In this document: positions 1 through 5,614 of the stretch, in pieces
Position numbering within the stretch: position 1 is the stretch's first letter
Layout: every line of letters begins with the position of its first letter
From: a bacterium
GTDB lineage: Bacteria > Pseudomonadota > Gammaproteobacteria > Burkholderiales > Methylophilaceae
Direction: 5' to 3'
NCBI GenBank assembly: GCA_027310505.1
Contig: DAIDAS010000214.1
Coordinates: 1 to 6,800, forward strand
Length of the DNA: 6,800 bases
The notes under the pieces: generated by a model
Told to the model about the DNA's origin: nothing
The model's database searches: none
What the model saw: only the letters and a program-made list of their open reading frames with translations
Position numbers and translations under genes: made by a program

Positions 1-674
1 GTGTACGCCTTGTCGAACTGCATGGGGATGCCGAAGCCGATCGCGGCCAGAATCATCAGCTTGTGGGCGGCATCGATGCCCTCGACGTCGAAGGTCGGGT
101 CGGCTTCGGCATAACCCAGACGCTGGGCTTCCTTCAGCACCACGTCAAAATCCAGCCCCTTCTCGCGCATCTCGGTGAGGATGAAATTGGTTGTGCCGTT
201 GATGATGCCGGCGATCCATTCGATGCGGTTCGCAGCCAGGCCTTCACGCACCGCCTTGATGATGGGGATGCCTCCGGCTACGGCAGCCTCGAATGCCACC
301 ATCACACCCTTTTTCTGCGCGGCAGCAAAAATCTCGTTACCGTGCACGGCCAGCAGCGCCTTGTTGGCAGTCACCACATGCTTGCCGTTCTCGATCGCCT
401 TCAATACCAGATCTTTGGCGACGGTGTAGCCGCCGATCAGTTCGACCACGATATCGATATTGGGGTCGTTCACCACCGAAAAAGCGTCATCGGTCACTTC
501 CACCTTGCCGCTGGTGATTTCCCTGGCGCGCGCAACATCACGATCCGCCACCTTGACGATCTGGATCGGACGCCCCGCACGGCGGGTAATTTCTTCCTGG
601 TTACGGGTGAGTACGGTCCAGGTACCGCCACCGACGGTACCAATGCCCAGCAGGCCTACGTTGATTGGTTTCAT
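1..674 (-). CDS. hom: Homoserine dehydrogenase, N-terminal part (runs off the left edge)
   Basis: This enzyme reduces aspartate semialdehyde to homoserine with NAD(P)H, the branch point to threonine and methionine, in the cytoplasm. About 224 codons are present, roughly half of the usual 430-440 residues. The protein starts MKPINVGLLGIGTVGGG, a Rossmann nucleotide-binding motif. Further on come the family blocks HVVTANKALLA, AGGIPIIKAVREGL, GIINGTTNFILT and LGYAEADPTFDVEG, which cover the NAD-binding domain and the start of the catalytic domain. The C-terminal part, including any ACT domain, lies outside the window. The ATG at 674 is preceded by a purine-rich AAAGAGAG ribosome-binding site. 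The gene lies 22 bases downstream of alaA on the same strand, so co-transcription is likely. In betaproteobacteria the next gene is usually thrC, which would lie beyond the window. Identification is firm. Confidence 0.96.
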   Translation of the reverse strand, partial: MKPINVGLLGIGTVGGGTWTVLTRNQEEITRRAGRPIQIVKVADRDVARAREITSGKVEVTDDAFSVVNDPNIDIVVELIGGYTVAKDLVLKAIENGKHVVTANKALLAVHGNEIFAAAQKKGVMVAFEAAVAGGIPIIKAVREGLAANRIEWIAGIINGTTNFILTEMREKGLDFDVVLKEAQRLGYAEADPTFDVEGIDAAHKLMILAAIGFGIPMQFDKAY

Positions 675-696
675 GCTCTCTTTACGCTTTTCACTA

Positions 697-1929
697 TTAT
701 TTGGATGCGCCGTGACGCTTGCGATACTGTTCCAGGAACCGCGCGATGCGGCCGATCGCCTCGGTCAGGTCGTCGGTGCCAGGCAGGAACACCACGCGGA
801 AGTGATCGGGCGTCGGCCAGTTGAAGCCAGTCCCCTGCACCAGCAGCACGCGCTCCTGTTCCAGCAGTTCAAGGATGAATTCCTTGTCATCGGCGATCGG
901 GTAAATTTTCGGATCCAGCCGCGGGAACAGGTACATCGCCCCCTTGGGCTTGGAGCAACTCACACCGGGGATCTCGGACAGCAGCTTCCAGGCGAGGTCG
1001 CGCTGACGGCACAAACGGCCAGTCGGCGCTACCAGATCAACGATGCTCTGGTAGCCGCCCAGCGCGGTCTGGATCGCAAACTGCCCCGGCACATTGGCGC
1101 ACAAGCGCATCGACGCCAGCATGTTGAGGCCTTCGATGTAGTCCTTGGCGTGTCGTTTTTCGCCGGACACCACCAGCCAGCCGGCACGGTACCCACAGGA
1201 ACGGTAGTTCTTCGACAGGCCGTTGAAGGTCACGAACAGCACGTCGTCGGCCAGCGAGGCGATCGAGGTATGCTCATTGCCGTCGTACAGCACCTTGTCG
1301 TAGATCTCGTCGGCAAAGACGATCAGATCATGCTTGCGGGCGATGTCGATAATGCCCAGCAACACCTCTTCAGGGTACAGCGCGCCGGTCGGATTGTTGG
1401 GGTTGATGATGACAATGCCGCGCGTAGTCGGCGTGATCTTGGCCTCGATGTCGGCCAGATCAGGCATCCAGTCGGATTGCTCGTCGCACAGGTAATGGCG
1501 CGGCGTGCCGCCGGACAGGCTGACTGCAGCCGTCCACAACGGATAATCCGGCGCCGGCACCAGAATTTCGTCGCCGTTGTTGAGCAACGCGTTCATCGCC
1601 ATCACGATCAGCTCGGAAACACCGTTGCCGATGATGACGTCGTCGATGTGCACCCCGGCGATCTTCTTCTGCTGGGTGTAATGCACGATGGCCTTGCGCG
1701 CGGCAAACAGGCCCTTGGAATCGCTGTAGCCGGAAGCGTCAGGCAGGTTGTGGATCACATCCTGCACGATCTCTTCCGGCGCCTCGAAACCGAACGGTGC
1801 GGGGTTGCCGATGTTCAGCTTGATGATGCGATGGCCTTCATCCTCCATCTCTCGCGCTCGCGCCAACACCGGGCCACGGATGTCGTAGCAGACGTTGTTG
1901 AGTTTGGCGGATTTGAGAATGGGTTGCAC
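697..1929 (-). CDS. alaA: Glutamate-pyruvate aminotransferase, AlaA type (PLP fold type I)
   Basis: This cytosolic pyridoxal-phosphate aminotransferase makes alanine from pyruvate and glutamate. It closely resembles E. coli AlaA (405 residues) along its whole length. With the GTG start at 1929 it has 410 residues and begins with PILKSAKLNNVCYDIRGPVL, the usual N-terminus. Visible blocks are LNIGNPAPFGF, the PLP-contact loop INPNNPTG (about 175-182), FADEIYDK (Asp207, Tyr210) and the Schiff-base lysine in FNGLSKNYR (Lys240). The C-terminal FNWPTPDHFRVVFLP block is also present. An in-frame ATG at 1989 would add 20 residues with no family match and would run past the divergent neighbour's start, so GTG 1929 is preferred even though no clear Shine-Dalgarno precedes it. 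It shares a probable operon with hom. Substrate preference is inferred from similarity. Confidence 0.93.
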   Translation of the reverse strand: MQPILKSAKLNNVCYDIRGPVLARAREMEDEGHRIIKLNIGNPAPFGFEAPEEIVQDVIHNLPDASGYSDSKGLFAARKAIVHYTQQKKIAGVHIDDVIIGNGVSELIVMAMNALLNNGDEILVPAPDYPLWTAAVSLSGGTPRHYLCDEQSDWMPDLADIEAKITPTTRGIVIINPNNPTGALYPEEVLLGIIDIARKHDLIVFADEIYDKVLYDGNEHTSIASLADDVLFVTFNGLSKNYRSCGYRAGWLVVSGEKRHAKDYIEGLNMLASMRLCANVPGQFAIQTALGGYQSIVDLVAPTGRLCRQRDLAWKLLSEIPGVSCSKPKGAMYLFPRLDPKIYPIADDKEFILELLEQERVLLVQGTGFNWPTPDHFRVVFLPGTDDLTEAIGRIARFLEQYRKRHGASK

Positions 1930-1944
1930 GATCGGGCCCGGAAC

Positions 1945-1973
1945 AAAATAAAAGTGTGCTATTTTACTTGAAA
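1945..1973 (-). promoter_or_regulatory. Possible sigma-70 promoter for alaA-hom
   Basis: Read on the minus strand, TTTCAA (1973-1968) and TATTTT (1950-1945) are separated by exactly 17 bases, about 15 bases before the GTG start. The match to consensus is modest: 3/6 for -35 and 4/6 for -10. It sits in the 62-base spacer shared with the divergent Mth938 gene. A 12-base imperfect palindrome, TACTTGAAAGTA (1965-1976), overlaps the -35 and could be a regulator site. This is inference only. Confidence 0.25.
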
Positions 1974-1991
1974 GTACCCATCTATACACCC

Positions 1992-2360
1992 ATGAAGCTC
2001 CACCTCACCCAATCGGCAGGCAATCAGCTCATCACCGGCTATGGCACCGGCTGGATAGAAGTCAATGAAGCACGTTACGAACACAGCCTGATCGTGCTGC
2101 CCAACCTGGTCGTCACCGACTGGAACGTAACGAATTTCGAAGACCTGAGCGAAGCGCATTTCGAACGCCTGGCGGCACTTGCGCCAGAAGTCATTCTGCT
2201 CGGCACAGGTACCACGCACCGCTTTGCCCACCCAAGCCTGAGCCGCGCCCTGACCGAGGCCGGGATCGGACTCGAATGCATGACTACCGCAGCGGCCTGC
2301 CGCACCTACAACATCCTGATGGCAGAAGGCCGGCATGTTGCGGCGGCACTGATCGTCTGA
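1992..2360 (+). CDS. Mth938-like domain protein (DUF498 family)
   Basis: This 122-residue protein fits the whole-length Mth938/DUF498 family, small single-domain cytosolic proteins related to human AAMDC and the complex I assembly factor NDUFAF3. Its bacterial role is not established. Visible family features are the GYGTGWIEVN segment (29-38 bases into the frame onward), LIVLPNLVVTDW, then VILLGTGTTHRF and the conserved TTAAACRTYNIL block before a short hydrophobic C-terminus. The start at ATG 1992 gives a normal family length. A GTG in frame at 1956 would add 12 residues without similarity. No strong Shine-Dalgarno is visible before 1992, so translation may start near the transcript's 5' end. 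It is divergent from alaA with about 62 bases between starts. The family assignment is confident; the function is open. Confidence 0.85.
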   Translation: MKLHLTQSAGNQLITGYGTGWIEVNEARYEHSLIVLPNLVVTDWNVTNFEDLSEAHFERLAALAPEVILLGTGTTHRFAHPSLSRALTEAGIGLECMTTAAACRTYNILMAEGRHVAAALIV

Positions 2361-2367
2361 ACGATCA
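2350..2367. repeat. Short perfect inverted repeat over the Mth938 stop codon
   Basis: The arms TGATCGT (2350-2356) and ACGATCA (2361-2367) are perfect complements around a 4-base loop that holds the stop codon. No T-run follows, so a classic intrinsic terminator is not supported. The hairpin could slow RNA decay at the transcript end, or it could be chance. Confidence 0.4.
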
Positions 2368-2404
2368 CACAACATACTGGCATATCCGGCCCGGACAAAC
2401 ACTT

Positions 2405-2924
2405 ATGGAAAATCCTGACCAGCAAAACGGTTCCGCCTGCAATGATGAAGGCCATTGGTACACCCTGAAACTGGATGATCAGGCGGAGTGCTATGCAAAA
2501 ATATTCACCCCCCCTTCAAGTCAGACACCGGGGTGGAACGATGCCGTTGATGCCTTTCATCATGCCTATGCCGCTGCGATCATGAAGCGTGACTATGGCG
2601 CAGCTTGGCGTGGTGCATGAGTTGATAGGTATTGCCACGGGCGAGCCCCTCGATGAAGTCAAGATGGACCTGCTGAACAATTCGAAAGGGCTTGAAATCG
2701 CCGACAGGCTGCAGAGCAAAGCCACGGATGACGTGATTGCCGCAATGGTGGTTGCGGCTCTCAGGACCGGAAACCTGGTCACCACTGCAGTGCTGGCAAA
2801 GCTGGGAACGGATGGCTTGTCACCAAACGCGCAAGCAATTGTCCTGAGCCGCATCATCGAAAACATTACAGCCTCTCGCGAAGACACGGCGTCGCCCGAA
2901 ACACCCCGCCAGCACGAACGTTAA
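2405..2924 (+). pseudogene. Frameshifted small gene with an HAY/(A)HE/MDLxNN domain (DUF6973-like)
   Basis: Two overlapping frames together read as one protein. The first (ATG 2405 to TGA 2620, 71 residues) carries DAVDAFHHAYAAAIMKRDYG. The second (open from 2586 to TAA 2924) carries VHELIG and then KMDLLNNSKGLEIAD. This order resembles the HAYWNA...AHE...MDLxNNxxG pattern of DUF6973-type domains, seen in small uncharacterised proteins and some toxin-like C-termini. The junction reads GGTGCATGAG. Adding CA there gives GGTGCACATGAG, which rejoins the frames as WRGAHELIG and restores the AHE motif, for 173 residues in total. The simplest explanation is a 2-base deletion in a CA repeat, or a sequencing error. 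The C-terminal 60 residues are helical-looking, with a mildly hydrophobic stretch VIAAMVVAALRTG. Function is unknown. The start at 2405 has only a weak GGA upstream. Family naming is from memory of the motif pattern and is moderate. Confidence 0.6.
2595..2924 (+). CDS. Downstream frame of the broken gene, possibly translated on its own
   Basis: Starting at ATG 2595 (a GTG lies in frame at 2589), this frame encodes 109 residues beginning MAQLGVVHELIGIATG. It contains the second half of the HAY/HE/NN domain: His8-Glu9, then MDLLNNSKG at residues 24-32. A helical C-terminal part and a polar tail ending PRQHER follow. It overlaps the upstream 71-residue frame by 26 bases, and no good ribosome-binding site precedes it. 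It therefore reads better as the detached 3' part of one gene than as an independent gene. If translated alone it would lack the HHAY half of the presumed active or binding site. Confidence 0.45.
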   Translation: MAQLGVVHELIGIATGEPLDEVKMDLLNNSKGLEIADRLQSKATDDVIAAMVVAALRTGNLVTTAVLAKLGTDGLSPNAQAIVLSRIIENITASREDTASPETPRQHER

Positions 2925-2980
2925 CAACGATATCGCCTGGCAGACATCCCTGCCGCCATCCGTCAACCCTCAAAAATCTA

Positions 2981-3010
2981 TTGCGCTTCAAGCACATTTA
3001 GCCATACCAT
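2981..3010 (+). promoter_or_regulatory. Possible sigma-70 promoter of the TetR-like membrane protein/TetR operon
   Basis: TTGCGC (2981-2986) and TACCAT (3005-3010) are 18 bases apart, each 4/6 to consensus. The operator-like motif at 3008-3026 overlaps the -10 end and the likely transcription start. A bound repressor there would block transcription. The placement is tentative. Confidence 0.28.
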
Positions 3011-3026
3011 ACTAACCAGTATGTAT
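3008..3026 (+). promoter_or_regulatory. Putative TetR operator, copy 1
   Basis: The 19-mer CATACTAACCAGTATGTAT lies 14 bases before the start codon at 3041. It matches the reverse complement of the sequence at 4447-4465 at 17 of 19 positions. It contains the inverted repeat CATACT-AACC-AGTATG. With flanking bases (3002-3028) the arms extend to 11 base pairs with one bulged C (3008). The size, symmetry and place next to a TetR-family gene fit an autoregulatory operator. Only two copies are in the window, so the motif is suggestive, not proven. Confidence 0.6.
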
Positions 3027-3040
3027 GGAGTGATTGACGC

Positions 3041-3826
3041 ATGAACCCGCTTGAAAGCGAATGGTTTTTCCGGATGATTGAGCGCGGCGGCAAGACACCG
3101 TCCGAGAAACTCGTCGCCATTTTCAGCGTGACCGAGCACTGGATTGCCGCACCCGGGATTCGCGAGTCTTTTCTGAAAAACTACCCCGAGCGAGGCCACT
3201 TTTTGCACTCCTGCAACCAGCTCAAGCGCTTTCTGGCCGATCTCGCGACGGCCGGCAGAATTGAAAAACCGGAAATCCTCGCCAGCCACCTGGTGATCCT
3301 GCTGCAGGGCGCCATCGTCGAAGAGTTGCGCAACCCTGCCACGCGACCGCTCACCGAGGCCGCCAAGGCGGCACAGGCCGTCATCGCACGGTCACACGGA
3401 AAACATGGCCGTGGCAAATATGCCTGGTTCGCCGCCGGCGGTATTGCGGCGGGGATTTTTGCCACAGCGATGGTGTGGCACCTGCACACAGGCATGGATA
3501 CCCGCCCCCTGCCCTCCCATATCGCCTTGGCCTCCAGCAAGCTCGCGCCCATGCCTGCCGGCGTAAGCCCGAGCGAGATGGAAGCGATCCTGGTGCTGCA
3601 CGAGCAGATCGAGAAAGGCGTGTGCCCGGCCCCGCAATTGCTGGTGCTCCCGCCCGGACAAATGACGGCCTACATGAATATCATCAACTTCCGCACCCCG
3701 GATAATCCCGCAGCCGACCGCGAAAACATCCGGGCATTTCTGGACTGGTACAACCTGGCACGCTCAACCGAGTGCTATATGCCGCCAGTCAATGGACACA
3801 CCACGGTCACGTGGAAAAAAGGATAG
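3041..3826 (+). CDS. Membrane protein with an HTH-less TetR-type C-terminal domain and a periplasmic tail
   Basis: This is a 261-residue protein that I do not recognise as a named family. Residues 5-115 resemble the ligand-binding/dimerisation half of TetR regulators. WFFRMIER, then SEKLVAIF, WIAAP and the helix ILASHLVILLQGAIVEEL line up in order with WKRLSER, KEKVFTLV, WIADP and TLALQLSMVIEGAAITEN of the TetR protein encoded just downstream. No helix-turn-helix precedes this: an in-frame TGA at 3035 closes the frame six bases before ATG 3041. After basic KHGRGK comes one hydrophobic segment (about 127-148, YAWFAAGGIAAGIFATAMVW). The remaining ~113 residues should therefore be periplasmic, with Cys195 and Cys245 able to form a disulfide. 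GGAG at 3027-3030 is the ribosome-binding site. The gene is first in an operon with the TetR gene, 9 bases apart. A role as membrane-bound sensor or partner of that repressor is inference. Confidence 0.8.
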   Translation: MNPLESEWFFRMIERGGKTPSEKLVAIFSVTEHWIAAPGIRESFLKNYPERGHFLHSCNQLKRFLADLATAGRIEKPEILASHLVILLQGAIVEELRNPATRPLTEAAKAAQAVIARSHGKHGRGKYAWFAAGGIAAGIFATAMVWHLHTGMDTRPLPSHIALASSKLAPMPAGVSPSEMEAILVLHEQIEKGVCPAPQLLVLPPGQMTAYMNIINFRTPDNPAADRENIRAFLDWYNLARSTECYMPPVNGHTTVTWKKG

Positions 3827-3835
3827 TCTCCAACC

Positions 3836-4396
3836 ATGGCAACACAAATGCGCGAATACATACTGGGTGTAGCTTCAGATCTCTTTTCCAGCCGCGGCAT
3901 CAATGCCACCAGCGTGGACACCATCGTGGCAGAAGCCGGCATCGCCAAGGTGACGCTGTACAAGTACTTCAAGTCCAAGGAACAACTCATTCTCGAATAC
4001 CTGCGCCAGTATGATGACAAGCTGTGGAAGCGCCTGTCGGAACGCGCCTCGCCACCGGACAACGCTCCGAAGGAAAAAGTGTTCACGCTGGTCGATGCCG
4101 TCCTGGACTGGATCGCCGACCCGGAATTCAAGGGTTTCGCCTTCATGAAAGCGTCGGTCGAGTTTCCACAATCCGAAAACCCGGTTCACCAGACATCGGT
4201 TGAATTCGCCCAAACCCTGCGCAACACACTGGCCGGCATCGCCGCCGAAGCCAGCATCACGAATGCCGAAACGCTGGCCCTGCAACTCTCCATGGTGATC
4301 GAAGGTGCCGCCATAACCGAGAACATGCAGCGCGACTCCGGAGCCGTCGAGCATGCCAAGGAACTGGCCAGAATCCTGATCGATTCGGCCTCCTGA
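3836..4396 (+). CDS. TetR/AcrR-family transcriptional regulator
   Basis: This is a complete 186-residue TetR-family repressor. The N-terminal DNA-binding domain covers about residues 6-52. ILGVASDLFSSRGINATSV is followed by the recognition part IAEAGIAKVTLYKYFKSKEQL in near-consensus form (VAEAGIAK here). The C-terminal ligand/dimerisation domain (about 60-184) includes WIADPEFKGFAFMKASVEFP, a variant of the common 'GC.f..a..E' block, and the helix ETLALQLSMVIEGAA. The ligand is unknown. AAGGA lies 12 bases before ATG 3836; ATG 3848 is a possible alternative start that would trim four residues. It is co-transcribed with the upstream HTH-less TetR-like membrane protein. Operator-like copies before that operon (3008-3026) and before the mxaR-like gene (4447-4465) suggest it controls itself and the mxaRSA-like operon; this target assignment is inferred. 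Confidence 0.92.
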   Translation: MATQMREYILGVASDLFSSRGINATSVDTIVAEAGIAKVTLYKYFKSKEQLILEYLRQYDDKLWKRLSERASPPDNAPKEKVFTLVDAVLDWIADPEFKGFAFMKASVEFPQSENPVHQTSVEFAQTLRNTLAGIAAEASITNAETLALQLSMVIEGAAITENMQRDSGAVEHAKELARILIDSAS

Positions 4397-4425
4397 GCTT
4401 TACCCGCAAGCAATCCCGGGAACAC

Positions 4426-4434
4426 TTATCCACA
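4426..4434 (+). promoter_or_regulatory. Exact DnaA-box sequence (single copy)
   Basis: TTATCCACA at 4426-4434 is identical to the strong E. coli DnaA-box form. It lies in the spacer after the TetR gene, 13 bases before the operator-like motif. One exact 9-mer is expected by chance in about one in twenty windows of this size, and no cluster or AT-rich unwinding region is seen, so this is not an origin. A DnaA-linked effect on the mxa promoter is possible but unsupported. Confidence 0.2.
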
Positions 4435-4446
4435 ACACCAATAAAA

Positions 4447-4465
4447 ATACTTACTAGTTAGTATG
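4447..4465 (-). promoter_or_regulatory. Putative TetR operator, copy 2, before the mxaR-like operon
   Basis: On the minus strand this reads CATACTAACTAGTAAGTAT, 17/19 identical to copy 1 at 3008-3026. The inner 18 bases (4447-4464) are palindromic at 16 of 18 positions around ACTAGT, a form typical of TetR-family operators. Immediately after it, AGTATGC (4460-4466) and GCATACT (4473-4479) form a second, perfect 7-base inverted repeat. The motif's CATACT half-site is therefore repeated in this spacer. It lies 126 bases before the chosen mxaR-like start. Confidence 0.62.
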
Positions 4466-4479
4466 CATTGTGGCATACT
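4451..4479 (+). promoter_or_regulatory. Possible promoter of the mxaRSA-like operon, overlapping the operator
   Basis: TTACTA (4451-4456) and CATACT (4474-4479) are spaced by 17 bases. The -35 match is weak (3/6) and the -10 match fair (4/6). If used, transcription would start near 4486, leaving a leader of about 105 bases, and the operator copy 2 would lie across the -35 and spacer. Another -10-like TAGAAT (4518-4523) lacks a good -35. This is tentative. Confidence 0.25.
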
Positions 4480-4526
4480 GCGTCAAAAGCAACACATAAA
4501 CCCAGCCCTGGCGATGATAGAATCAA

Positions 4527-4543
4527 GCCATAAGCTTTATGGC
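4527..4543 (+). repeat. Perfect inverted repeat (hairpin) in the mxaR-like leader
   Basis: GCCATAA (4527-4533) and TTATGGC (4537-4543) are perfectly complementary around a 3-base loop GCT. It sits about 48 bases before the start codon and would form a small stem in the leader RNA, or it could be another protein-binding palindrome. There is no U-run, so it is not a terminator. Confidence 0.45.
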
Positions 4544-4591
4544 GATGCCCAATTTCACGCCTCGACAACATCAACCAAGGGATCAATGAAG

Positions 4592-5614
4592 ATGGCAAGC
4601 ACCGACACCCAACTTTCTGAGTGGCGCAATCAGGCGCTGAAGCTGGAATCCGAAATCAACAAGGTGGTCGTCGGTCAGCAGGACCCTGTCCGCCTGATTA
4701 CCACGGCAATTTTCGCGCGCGGCCACGTGCTGCTGGAAGGCGATGTCGGCGTTGGCAAGACCACGCTGCTGCGTGCCTTCACCCGTGGCATCGGTGGAGG
4801 CTATGAACGTATCGAAGGCACCATCGACCTGATGCCCAACGACCTCGTTTACCACACTTACCTGGGCGAAGATGGCCGCCCGCATGTCGATGCCGGCCCA
4901 TTGCTGCGCTGCGGCGAAGATCTAGCGGTGTTTTTCTTCAACGAAATCAACCGTGCCCGGCCACAGGTGCACTCGCTGTTGCTGCGGGTGATGGCAGAAC
5001 GCACGCTTTCGGCCTTCAACAAGGAACATCACTTCCCCCACATGCTGGTGTTTGCCGACCGCAACCAGGTGGAAAAAGAAGAAACCTTCGAAATCCCGTC
5101 CGCCGCGCGCGACCGCTTCATGATGGAAATCCCCATCGCGGTGCCGAACGATGCGGACATCATGGAATCGCTGATTTTCGATACGCGCTACCACAATGCC
5201 GACAAGCTGGTAGAAAACGTGCAAGCAGATGTGCTGCACTTCAACAAGCTGAACGAAATCTCCGTGGAACTGCAAGATCACGTACAGGCCAGCCCTACGC
5301 TGCGCAAGTATGCGCTGGAACTCTGGCTGGCGACCAAGTCGCCCGCAAAGTACGGCGTGAAGATCGATGGCGTGGACATGAATCGCCTGGTACTGGCCGG
5401 CGCCAGCCCCCGCGGCATGAGCATGATGCTGCGCGCCGCACGGGTCAATGCCTGGCTCAACGGACGCCAGGCCGTGTTGCCGACCGACATCCATGCGGTA
5501 TTCCACGAAACCGTCGCCCACCGTCTGGTGTTCAGCCCGGTATACGAAATGCGCCGCACGGAAATCGCGCGCGAACTGCTGTCCGGCATCGTCAACGCCA
5601 TCGCCGCGCCCTGA
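4592..5614 (+). CDS. mxaR: MoxR-family AAA+ ATPase, MxaR-like
   Basis: This is a cytoplasmic AAA+ ATPase of 340 residues. MoxR proteins act as chaperone-like ATPases together with vWA-domain partners. In mxa clusters MxaR is needed for active periplasmic methanol dehydrogenase. Walker A is GDVGVGKTT (50-58, Lys56). Walker B is LAVFFFNEINRARPQ, where the usual Asp of DEINRA is Asn117, followed by Glu118. A sensor-1-like FADRNQ is at 154-159, AARDRF with the candidate arginine finger at 171-176, and sensor-2 GASPRGMSM at about 270-278 (Arg274). AAGGGA at 4577-4582 lies 9 bases before ATG 4592, so this start is preferred. ATG 4586 adds two residues, and an ATG in frame at 4463 would add 43 unmatched residues and start inside the operator. 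The stop overlaps the next start (TGATG), implying translational coupling. The mxa assignment rests on the R-S-A order and similarity; the natural client dehydrogenase is unknown. Confidence 0.9.
   Translation: MASTDTQLSEWRNQALKLESEINKVVVGQQDPVRLITTAIFARGHVLLEGDVGVGKTTLLRAFTRGIGGGYERIEGTIDLMPNDLVYHTYLGEDGRPHVDAGPLLRCGEDLAVFFFNEINRARPQVHSLLLRVMAERTLSAFNKEHHFPHMLVFADRNQVEKEETFEIPSAARDRFMMEIPIAVPNDADIMESLIFDTRYHNADKLVENVQADVLHFNKLNEISVELQDHVQASPTLRKYALELWLATKSPAKYGVKIDGVDMNRLVLAGASPRGMSMMLRAARVNAWLNGRQAVLPTDIHAVFHETVAHRLVFSPVYEMRRTEIARELLSGIVNAIAAP

Noticed and set aside
63..824. A 253-codon plus-strand open frame
   Set aside because: It is antisense to hom and the end of alaA, with low-complexity His/Asp-rich translation typical of a shadow frame.
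460..1971. A 503-codon open frame on the plus strand
   Set aside because: It lies antisense to alaA and the start of hom, whose protein families are unmistakable. Its product has no recognisable motif and is the kind of frame left open by GC-rich codon use.
1930..1989. Extension of alaA to the ATG at 1989
   Set aside because: The extra 20 residues do not match AlaA proteins and would consume the whole divergent promoter spacer.
2611..2621. Programmed +1 frameshift at GCA TGA G
   Set aside because: Slipping at the stop would give WRGA-ELIG and lose the His of the AHE motif, and no release-factor-2-like slippery context is present. A 2-base deletion explains the sequence better.
4413..4420. 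TCCCGGGA palindrome after the TetR gene as a terminator
   Set aside because: There is no loop and no following T-run. An 8-base palindrome at this GC is unremarkable.
4463..4591. N-terminal extension of the MoxR-type ATPase to ATG 4463
   Set aside because: It would add 43 residues with no family similarity, starts inside operator copy 2, and lacks a ribosome-binding site, while AAGGGA stands properly before 4592.
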